Source of the DNA: Lachnospiraceae bacterium UBA1778
Lineage (GTDB): Bacteria > Bacillota > Clostridia > Lachnospirales > Lachnospiraceae
Assembly: GCA_002315255.1 (NCBI GenBank)
Contig: DCGM01000023.1
Location: 1 to 38,679 of the forward strand
Direction of reading: 5' to 3'
Length of the DNA stretch: 38,679 nt
Below are positions 20,201 to 24,494 of the stretch, in pieces (position 1 is the stretch's first letter; every line of letters starts with the position of its first letter). The position numbers and the translations under genes were made by a program. Below the pieces are notes generated by a model. That model did not search any database. It had not been told where the DNA came from and saw nothing but the letters and a program-made list of their open reading frames with translations.

Positions 20201-22359
20201 GTAACGTCCTCACAGTAAATAACGGCATCTATACGCCGGTTTTGAATACGAGCAACTACTTTATCAGCGGTGAAGCGTACGGCACTACCGGGCGGACGCG
20301 TGTCGCCGGTCAGGAAGGTGCTTATACGAATGTAACGACCGCCGGCTACAAAAAGATCGGTACCGGACGGAACGCGTACTATGAGTTTGATGTGGAACAG
20401 ATCTTTAAGAGTACGGATGATCTGCTGATCGAAGGCGGTAACCGCGCAGTATCTGCATCCGCTGGGGACCACTATGGTATCGTCCTTTCGGAGCAGGTGC
20501 GCCAGAAAGAAGCGAACTCGTATGTCAATTCGCTGGATTTTGAGGAAGTGTACCTGAATAAGATCACCGGAGCGAAGGTGAAAAAAGCCGCTCTGGTAAC
20601 GAATTCGGTTTCCACGAATGTCATCAGCGGACGGCGCAGTCTCTACGGTCTGGATGCTGATGAAGAAACATCGAACTCCTTCTCCATCGGCGACGACATT
20701 ATCGTTTATGCGTCTGACGTAGACAAGCTGAACATTGAACTGTCGAAAGACGCGCCTAAAGGGATGACCTTCTGGTTTAACATCAATGGTGAGGACACAG
20801 AGGAATCGCTTCTTCTGGAAGGACAGCGGACGATCACCATTTCTTATGATTTCCGGACTCCGTTCAGTTTCTACTACTCAATAGGTTACGGAGCCCCCAG
20901 GGGATTCTATGTTGAACCGGATAACGTGTCACACAAGGTGATGACAGTCGGTAAGACGATCTGTTTCGCAGACAGTGGAAACGGCGCCTATATCGACTAT
21001 CAGAATAACGGCGTAGATAAAACTGTTCTCAATATGATGAACGGAAAGATTCTGTACAGTGACGGTTTCATCGAGAAGCTGGAAACCTCCGAAAAGTATT
21101 TCTTTGAAGTCGAACCTTTCACTGTGCTGGATACGAAGGCATTCTGGAGCGGAACCATCAGCGGAAACTATGTCGACTCCTACGGAACCTATATGGTATC
21201 CGAAAATGGCGAGTTCCGTGACACGCAGATGGTCATGAAGAGCGGTATCGTCTATACGATGCCGACATCAGCGGTGAAACCGGGCAGCTTCATTGTGGAT
21301 TCCTACGGCGGAAATGTTTATACGACGGTCCTTACAAAGAGAGGATACCTGTCCGATCTCGGAACACCGCTTCAGTATCCGAAGAACTTTGTAAACAGCG
21401 GAATCGTTGAAATCAGCAATAATCTCGCTTCTTCAGACCATACGGTCCTGGTCCGCTACGAGTCAGGTTTAATCCGTATTTTCGATTATCTGACCGGTGA
21501 GGATAAGTCTTATAAGGGCGAAATGCATTCCAGCTCACAATCCTCGGCGGGTGGAAACACTGGACATCAGAGCATTATCAGTTATATCGCGCAGAAGATT
21601 AATGACATCTTTAATCCGGATCAGAACGATGATGAAAATGATCTTCCGTCTCAGGAGGACAGCGGTATCAAGGATGAGATTGAGAACAATGGCGAACTTG
21701 AGGACCTGTTAGACCACTTTGATGACATTGTCGAAAAAGAGGACCCGAAGAAGGATACACCGACGATTCCGGAGGAAACTGTAACCGAAGAAACGCAGGG
21801 AAGCAGTGCGGCAGAGGAGCCGACGAAGGAAACCGAACCGGAAGACGAGACGAAAGAATCGGAAGACGGGCCGGAAGACGAAACAAAAGATTCGGAAGAG
21901 GAAACGAAAGAGTCGAAGAAAGAGGAAACGAAAGCGTCTACGGAAGGCGAAACCGCTGAAACGAAGGACGAAACGAAGGCTCCGGAGAAGAAAGACGGCT
22001 CGGATGGTGATGATACGAACAAGTACATCTCCGTTTACAACAAAAAAACCGGCCAGATGGAAGTCTACACGCTGGATGAATATCTGAACCTTTCAGAGGA
22101 TGATCTTCTTTCCGAAGAAGAGAAGCTGGAAATCTTAAAGGGCTTAGGCTATGGCATCGACAACATCCGTAACAAGGGTAATAAGGATGACCAGAACCTC
22201 GGATGGGCGCTCTGGATTGCAGCAGTCGTCGGTATCGGCGTACTTCTTACGATTCTTACCGTAATGAAGAAAAAGACGACCGATACGGAAGAAGCTCAGA
22301 AGAAGAGACAGAACCGTTGGAACGAGAACCGGAAGCGTAAGAGAAGAAAACTTCAGTAA
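8281..22359 (+). CDS. Giant (4,692-residue) surface protein anchored by a membrane helix at each end
   Basis: A membrane helix (about 31-55) follows a basic N terminus, so the main body is external. In order: a beta-rich domain (about 75-258); a P/E/T-rich linker (259-357); FN3-like and other beta-sandwich domains (to about 1150); two jelly-roll-like modules (about 1165-1290 and 1310-1425) of the VxxGxxYxLxx...FY...AKYxRF kind; three beta-solenoid blocks, each opening with a motif like VQAWKDYF...GNYILTADLDF (near 1557, 2074 and 2693) and rich in GLUG repeats such as VGGIVGYCYGNG; a LamG/concanavalin-like domain (about 3602-3870, ending VRIYDQGLTEAQ); further beta domains; an acidic E/T/K-rich linker (about 4450-4585); and a second membrane helix (about 4640-4662) with a very basic cytoplasmic tail. 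There is no LPXTG. The mass is about 0.5 MDa. The start has a good site (AAAGAGGTGA). Likely roles are adhesion or glycan binding; its place after the F1-like genes suggests it is their load or client (inference). Confidence 0.9.
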   Translation: MSGTQGKDKRLFWKKTVSEKKKIAASITTKRSLLALLISVLAAGAVFLIIGITKFSLWGYLAEDAYAVPTEVVSKGLQNPDEMEDIELINVAQGESIYSNIYRSTEYYVSDEKKEVSAEFPMFSRDGKVLYFLNENIRLITEEWTYLDSFGGMYMTDGVTYNSIGARADTLMIMLVKLNPGYQLAQEMTVKKSEKNIITIPMNSICLFDGAQIVFYTYDDGKLIDHVLPMFEDDEISLGGQDMSYKDLLKKIGEYRGSDEPETEIPTETVPEESVSVPPSDEETAEPESQDESKETIEKSSKETQERPTHEPRTDYPTGEPPETVPEITAETVPPVTRPSRETKEETTSDETEEVEYVAPIVNFSDITPWIYIIDVSVKVEDPQNHITNSGITITAKPDGTGNPIRVSLGGGGKGIYTLGQTLTDTWYTLTATYTFTNAQNKPENVKVELGRVKTLGFSEAGTIALDFYDENSVPIGSPQVPVYANQLALCDLVFKNISSGIRLSQKNDDTKLDVNYRSIENYVYKFEIVCSDVEDRKVTKLNLSTSSLSALKKGFIVDEATTNSKLSGGRCVNYEIHLYDQEGNEFTISGKTTGYGHTTSEEPTAAIALIENTLERTGITVTFKNPDNVVVGPNPTTGSYLDGVSLPGETVEATAALFIVPYGQKAEPANAISVKAVSPDGSVTYEGKFLPIKATQEAENDKTTWIITSLDSFTNYYAAVICGSYDILDGKNHYDQNIGSAYKFLTGSFNLGTVALAFNVEAESRKADVGVRLENGGINEQLIPYLNYMNLRVQSGTDSKDGKDYIIRKSLLVPDTATGYAGIPIDYTQAVYDDIKMVYDLPIRLPMIVQSQGEGGTTLERTVYTQISLTYTEVPTVEVEGVEKPIDNVWDYLINTYKLSNTATCYVTFHLGTDLTDKDGIPTGETLQKMLPNTQYDLYLSTYALQGTVFYNVTNTKKFHAQIYTKSEQATVDFTDAFIGETFINLYQLFVTDIDGVIMKPSSSENDEIAVRVVEANTKLEAYRTYIKPNELHPFMVIDGLEPDTDYILYFEAQLYKNQGNIFQNYQIQYLEPQDRRYPAVYSFTTGHGISADFHLQTISMQYKDTRGNISERLSILTEDDFYIGALVYDDWLRIYVPSGTDTSVPIAEAKAQAAAVESENGSTVVKFVQDHITTMTNNSTWWATKMIPVTPGEKYVLYNSDPADIYITFYTKTGEKIATYSGDIRYNDSETFSGSVFQIPSLDTSVTRALDATVAARFRQNTDDIAYMRISGGSATTRRSMILEKFNDSIMASQQNLLKKYNVQFIEKGYLKTSDGVTYQADKTSAYTSTYIPVEGGNIYLLEHRDPNVPDYKGLTPLNTLVTSNSVYFYAEDYSYLGSYTVVAQQGLVKAPYGAKYCRFNVHMDQTGSEPVLNVSETSMKIYKTAISDAYTATFSLSITDSNDLDEQLLVDTENGGFGKYRISYYISDEVARDSDDLSKLNYYDFGTPITVDVTAEDFLDGKLNIHTTTTNSNLRKERVYKATLEVLPVNNGWSSGYVLVDTVYFTTNRVTYTISSIADLMTMRLDPAGYYIVTKDLIRSSLAEELGISADEIANEALGSEVLPENRPFTGTIDFQGHAIEIVGQIAPFYKISNVGTVQNVIVYYHPTWGGASWPSSSIGCITRYNYGVIQDVIIHYNPHSNLWNEDARYSAGIAYSNMGMIRRFVVEIQNDIRVGLYFGGVVSLNSGTIQEGYVYADTITEQATGISRTARLIHTYYMYYNPNNGYTDYETGAEYVGGICGYNYSRGRIANVYAIVDVQLEQYTTTNEDLTTTDHVRNSHLFATGVGRNDGKIEGMFVVGDRYISQYNQSSRGADFMLGRGPAVAYIGGLRSVKNLYYISAANSAYTTSTTDTTIGTYNKKTKKESLKDYMWYESILGDNGTAFNINNMVEIYNQYPKVILSDYFVWNDQPVIKLPSANEVNLSLVNNTVYLQGADEALVSVAMYFKNLSAKVTGFTIVDREGEPLEVEVLNQYKGNANLYYVDIKIKPSEDNVAEDSYTITQISYTGGMQLVNESAGTARIVEASFWRSIGSVQAWKDYFSSKTNSITGNYILTADLDFSNSTTYKDWYVGQTFLGVLDGAVYADRYVPMTNSLGEILTEKDAISGELTQRTIKIRGEKVSMHTISGIGNQLNGEFCAGRNAGATECLMKNMYGTAKNIIFRNFVSLPQNEKDTSSASINSNNAVFINLTYGSVVENCHVRDCIFYGNAFTAGLTCYSVGGTVRLSSVGDTKIIVNRNGNATDSVRAGGLGAYMESSIVEGCFVSNISITASNVYYNHGIGGLIGDCVHTTVTDCYGTGIVSGNCNRLGGMIGYLRGDQSVLSGCWTTVDVRTNSDFAGGLVGYHENGIMKNNYVAGKVVSQSLSAVYTHRITHTGKYNEAVRFNNYAFDKQMISYIDSTQDNPYQFGTWDDMDGANGLLSADRLKQASVWRSVIQVGDLWDLQNTGATSVTEYTIGTSVITIPENQRISGSTAATQLSDGFMPKIYDPDTGVLLYDQPDQRSNSENRFVVVERNKINVDERLDKFTANLAIFYSDQTEKKTALIDFEEDKEAGQLIIDWNQTDITGATVYPSELKLIDDKYDISGSYKNGRPFNITAYYGLAMKDDVTVKLGNYLDSYLLTLTVTDPEDPSYTELVVIRLNTGYVYKNIANVQQWDDFFSVQDYVYDNIKITGRVDFGHDTEGVNTTQHVTNVKVNRLVAEAGNKNACLCNFNLGGQQPLRITGESLITLVVSSVENLTFENIIIMSPNESSFVGGDYKGIIGYNMGTSKNLTFQNIYVNGSNSNYVGCFGRIGAPAENITLTNIYIAGRNTYIGALAGQADSAAMMTNIVLDTDGNSWQQVSYNDSKGYMKEVQYLERKAGSKNYIQGWTYVGGIVGYCYGNGQNIRVRNTEVTGLQRVGGVAGYTTGDGGDSGSYKFTDVVIGDPDQLMNVYLNPSNSDKYYQDEPGVIHSYTQNNDNRELQHMANVIVTGSNFGYAGSNRIDIGGCVGYSESNRYQDVHIYNALIRMKGENTTSGSKDEYMGGLVGRQGYFYNSTADHITVLSKYGYCGGMGGRIYGTDNVITNSVVYTTYNPLDNDLTYEGRYVGGYAAFGGSSRCRVEHCVVAGNERVGGFYGQLSNAAGYENVASDVVVYGKDYVGGFIGLHSYDYSFYSGVTASIASDGTPNVSTKISSVIFLEGQDQRNDYGLYKALWNESGSDLNNRPSTNRVYTGTQVFGTNYVGGYAGGFIGYGMHDHFVSSGVTISGTKDVGGLCGTYCGWCTDNNGHNRYCYNCIVSTNINVPSTVAGSANVGGIYGRYYCGDTSLFAGITNWQNNVTRGYIFPLQSSHYSMLFTGNITVAETTTDVHFMVGKYATNVYEQSSIDVNKLEAGKDTGEAITEALKGGLGAVGDYVFGFRDCHVYEGSVLKIGTGDGAAKTLRQRYMDGEYDTWAYYDDVIRLTYGTKTDTSIGYDNAGIRGDKENDSWHDLRTWHYITIATAEDLTDEGFYYDARDTYSMGMAFSRQYWSAQLLRSMYKEVEGVRADTATYTQAMKDGLKQESGQTAAPKLVTWFDSLNNTGEGYTDESAITWTNLADPTNNATLFWNYKTGTETNTYGERHTIMYWDDGALRFRSYVGGYYAELSKSISELLAVNNDTKQGYTVEIVFTLNCDKLNYAVGYRMPFYWIDSSIVGGFGSSYEVNRTDDLGLLSYRKNDAGTDRVAYWLGAGSISGTAAEKQQVIRTADRYYYRTMTYSVTWNEEKSQWQICTYVNGVLSSQLINGSTTYVPQMFNLNKDGTLSETVAWRIGNGSCHSANYMDICSVRIYDQGLTEAQAKQNNAYDMWYYFGEELDTSDTGIMARLGKNVGDEIGITPELTIDSTTYEITVNGTSPAVTLTADDKLKLFRSLDGNYNGTLITDEYVSGMKLYDRGYFYVVDAQGRYSNVLTVNNGIYTPVLNTSNYFISGEAYGTTGRTRVAGQEGAYTNVTTAGYKKIGTGRNAYYEFDVEQIFKSTDDLLIEGGNRAVSASAGDHYGIVLSEQVRQKEANSYVNSLDFEEVYLNKITGAKVKKAALVTNSVSTNVISGRRSLYGLDADEETSNSFSIGDDIIVYASDVDKLNIELSKDAPKGMTFWFNINGEDTEESLLLEGQRTITISYDFRTPFSFYYSIGYGAPRGFYVEPDNVSHKVMTVGKTICFADSGNGAYIDYQNNGVDKTVLNMMNGKILYSDGFIEKLETSEKYFFEVEPFTVLDTKAFWSGTISGNYVDSYGTYMVSENGEFRDTQMVMKSGIVYTMPTSAVKPGSFIVDSYGGNVYTTVLTKRGYLSDLGTPLQYPKNFVNSGIVEISNNLASSDHTVLVRYESGLIRIFDYLTGEDKSYKGEMHSSSQSSAGGNTGHQSIISYIAQKINDIFNPDQNDDENDLPSQEDSGIKDEIENNGELEDLLDHFDDIVEKEDPKKDTPTIPEETVTEETQGSSAAEEPTKETEPEDETKESEDGPEDETKDSEEETKESKKEETKASTEGETAETKDETKAPEKKDGSDGDDTNKYISVYNKKTGQMEVYTLDEYLNLSEDDLLSEEEKLEILKGLGYGIDNIRNKGNKDDQNLGWALWIAAVVGIGVLLTILTVMKKKTTDTEEAQKKRQNRWNENRKRKRRKLQ

Positions 22360-22398
22360 GCTTTCAGGCAGTCGAGTACGAAACGGCTGACGTGAAAA

Positions 22399-22428
22399 GG
22401 GACTGCGGCCCGAGAGGGCCGCGGACCC
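22399..22428 (+). other. GC-rich hairpin after the giant gene, no U-tract
   Basis: Arms 22403-22411 and 22416-22424 pair (one G-U pair) around a GAGA tetraloop, extended by three more G-C pairs after one mismatch. AGATTAAAACAAGGAG follows, with no U-run, so it is not a standard terminator. It lies between the giant gene and the GAF gene. It may protect the 3' end of the long mRNA or set the level of the last gene. Confidence 0.45.
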
Positions 22429-22450
22429 AGATTAAAACAAGGAGAATCCT

Positions 22451-23200
22451 ATGGAAAACGAACTGGAAAGCCTCTGGCAATCAATGAAGGGGACCCACTA
22501 CAACCGGATTATCGATGAGATGAAGGATGAAGTGCAGAAGGCGGCGAACGTCGACGAAGCATTCCGCGTTTCATTGAACCGGGCAGTCGAAGCGGCTCAT
22601 GCAGAAGCAGGAACCGTTTGGGTTTATGACCGCTTGAACGACGGTCTGATCCGCTCCAAATATGTCTATGGCGGCTCCGCATTGGACAGCATCACGCTTC
22701 GTCCGGGCGAAGGCGTCGCCGGTGAGGTCATCCGTAACGGCCAGACGAGCATCATCTCGGACTGCCAGAAGGATCCTCGTTGGGCAGGAAAAGTCGACCA
22801 GAAGACCGGCTTTAAAACGCTGACCATGCTCTGCGTCCCGTTAAAGTGGAAGCAGATCACGTTCGGCTGCATTCAGCTGATCAACCGGAAAGACGGCTCC
22901 TACTATGATGACAATGACAGCTTCTTCGCAGAGCGGCTGGCGAACGAGTTCTCAGCAGGTCTGGAAGAGAACGGAATGCTCGAAGACTATATCGGCCGTG
23001 ATTATCTTCTGACCGATCGCGCGAATATTCCGGCGGATACCTATGGCATTACGACGATCTTTGACATCGAAGACTTCGACCTGTTTATCGAAATTATCCA
23101 GGACACGTCGATTTACAGAAGCTTAGGGAAGACCGAAAAGAAAACCTTCCTGTACCATATCCGCGAAATGTGGCGGATGGTTCACCGGGAAAGAGTATAA
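22451..23200 (+). CDS. GAF-domain protein closing the F1-like cluster
   Basis: This soluble protein of 249 residues has a GAF domain at about residues 35-175: AGTVWVYD, then LRPGEGVAGEVIRNGQT, SIISDCQKDPRW, LTMLCVPL and FGCIQLINRK are in the family order. GAF domains bind small ligands such as cyclic nucleotides, or mediate dimerisation. The remaining about 75 residues are acidic and helical (FDIEDFDLFIEIIQDTS, then KTEKKTFLYHIREMWR) with no effector I recognise. It has no membrane helix. It lies 91 bases after the giant gene with only a hairpin between and is followed by a strong terminator, so it is probably the last gene of the cluster and a regulator of the ATPase (inference). It could also be an independent housekeeping gene. 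Confidence 0.8.
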   Translation: MENELESLWQSMKGTHYNRIIDEMKDEVQKAANVDEAFRVSLNRAVEAAHAEAGTVWVYDRLNDGLIRSKYVYGGSALDSITLRPGEGVAGEVIRNGQTSIISDCQKDPRWAGKVDQKTGFKTLTMLCVPLKWKQITFGCIQLINRKDGSYYDDNDSFFAERLANEFSAGLEENGMLEDYIGRDYLLTDRANIPADTYGITTIFDIEDFDLFIEIIQDTSIYRSLGKTEKKTFLYHIREMWRMVHRERV

Positions 23201-23209
23201 GAGATTTCA

Positions 23210-23242
23210 ACCGGCAGGGCTGCAGGCCCTGCCGGTTTTTTT
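23210..23242 (+). terminator. Rho-independent terminator ending the F1-like cluster
   Basis: Arms 23210-23220 and 23226-23236 form an 11-bp perfect GC-rich stem with a 5-base loop, followed by a run of T at 23236-23242. It is the first conventional terminator after 1604. Confidence 0.92.
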
Positions 23243-23271
23243 GTCATATAATGCAGGAAACAGAAAAAAGA

Positions 23272-23300
23272 TTGTGAAAGAAAAGCGTTTGTAGTATAAT
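23272..23300 (+). promoter_or_regulatory. Sigma-A promoter of lgt
   Basis: TTGTGA (23272-23277) and a perfect TATAAT (23295-23300) are separated by 17 bases. Transcription should start near 23307, about 40 bases before the lgt start codon and just after the preceding terminator. Confidence 0.85.
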
Positions 23301-23345
23301 GCACTATGGAAAATAGGGGAATTATGGTAAAAGGAGGATTATTGT

Positions 23346-24407
23346 ATGTGCCCAGTACTTTTTTCTTTTAACATTGGAGATATTCCGATCAATATTTACG
23401 GCTATGGAACGATGATCGCCATCGGCGTTATCGGCGCTTTCTGGCTGTCATCTCACCTCGCAAAGAAGAACGGATATGATCCGGACCTCTTCTTTTATGG
23501 CGGTATCATCGGTCTGATTTTTGGCTTGATCGGCGCGAAAGTCCTCTACTGGATCGTCGAGTTTGACCGTGTCATTGAAGATCCGTCAATGCTCTTATCG
23601 CTGGATGGCGGATTTGTCGTCTATGGCGGTGTCATTGCCGGCATTCTGACCCCCATCTTTTATGTCAAAAAAATCCGGAAAGAGCCGTTCTTAGACAAAG
23701 CGGACATCGCGTTCCCGTGCATCGCATTGGCACAGGGCTTCGGGCGTATCGGCTGCTTCTTAGCCGGCTGCTGCTATGGCGCTGAAGCACCGGAAGGCGC
23801 ATGGTATGCGGTTACATTCCCGGAAGGAAGCTCCGCACCGGCAGGAATTCCGCTTTATCCGACGCAGCTGGTTTCCGCGATCGGAATGCTGCTGCTGGCA
23901 GGCATTCTGCTCTTTATCTATAAGAAATCAAAATTCCGTGGCGAGACAGTCTGTGCTTATATGGCGTTCTACAGCGTCGGCCGCTATTTGATTGAAATGA
24001 TCCGTAACGACGACCGTGGTGTGGTTGGCCCATTCTCCACGTCTCAGCTGATTTCAATCGTCATCTTCTTACTTGCAATCGTGCTCTTCATCATCTTCTA
24101 TAAGAAAAATCTCGCTCCGAGCTCTCAGATGACGCCGGAAGAGAAATGGCCGAAAAAATTCGCCGACAAGAAAGCTGCAGAAGCGGCTTCTAAAGAGGAA
24201 GTGGCACCGGAATCTGAAACGGCGGCAACTGCGGAATCAAACGAAGCGACGGCAGAAGAGAAAGAAACTGAAAGTAAGGAAACTGCAGAAGTTCTGGAAT
24301 CAAACGAAGCGACTGCAGAAAATCAAGAATCCGAAAAGGCAGCAGAAGAAGAGGCAAAAGAGGAGTCGGAGGAGAGCGAAGAAATCGTTGCGGAACTGAA
24401 GGAATAA
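23346..24407 (+). CDS. lgt: Prolipoprotein diacylglyceryl transferase with acidic C-terminal tail
   Basis: Lgt moves a diacylglyceryl group from phosphatidylglycerol to the lipobox cysteine of prelipoproteins in the membrane. The 353-residue protein has about seven hydrophobic segments in residues 1-258. It carries GGFVVYGGVIAG in place of the HGGL region and GFGRIGCFLAGCCYG as the Lgt signature in its Cys-containing clostridial form, and then YPTQL, VCAYMAFYSVGRYLIEMIRND and a final helix. About 95 residues beyond the normal end are low-complexity E/A/K/S, including ESNEATAE twice. This tail should lie in the cytoplasm and is not needed for the known reaction. The ribosome site AAGGAGGA (23331-23338) fits the ATG at 23346. 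Confidence 0.92.
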   Translation: MCPVLFSFNIGDIPINIYGYGTMIAIGVIGAFWLSSHLAKKNGYDPDLFFYGGIIGLIFGLIGAKVLYWIVEFDRVIEDPSMLLSLDGGFVVYGGVIAGILTPIFYVKKIRKEPFLDKADIAFPCIALAQGFGRIGCFLAGCCYGAEAPEGAWYAVTFPEGSSAPAGIPLYPTQLVSAIGMLLLAGILLFIYKKSKFRGETVCAYMAFYSVGRYLIEMIRNDDRGVVGPFSTSQLISIVIFLLAIVLFIIFYKKNLAPSSQMTPEEKWPKKFADKKAAEAASKEEVAPESETAATAESNEATAEEKETESKETAEVLESNEATAENQESEKAAEEEAKEESEESEEIVAELKE

Positions 24408-24483
24408 CCGGACACCGCAGAAGCAGTAACCGGACACCACAGAAGTTGTTACCGGATACCGCAGAAGTAATCACCGGACACGG
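24407..24483 (+). repeat. 22-bp tandem repeat, 3.5 copies
   Basis: Units start at 24407, 24429, 24451 and 24473, each opening ACCGGAYACC and running on to GCAGAAG or ACAGAAG. The first unit begins at the last base of the lgt stop codon, and the partial last unit runs into the ribosome site of glgB. The period is exactly 22, so the array does not keep a reading frame. Confidence 0.9.
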
Positions 24484-24494
24484 AGGCTAAAAAG

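Noticed and set aside
21628..22359. LPXTG cell-wall sorting signal at the end of the giant protein
   Set aside because: No LPXTG-like motif precedes the C-terminal membrane helix; the end is a plain membrane anchor with a long basic tail.
24407..24483. Tandem repeat taken as a CRISPR array
   Set aside because: Units are directly adjacent with no unique spacers and only 22 bp long.
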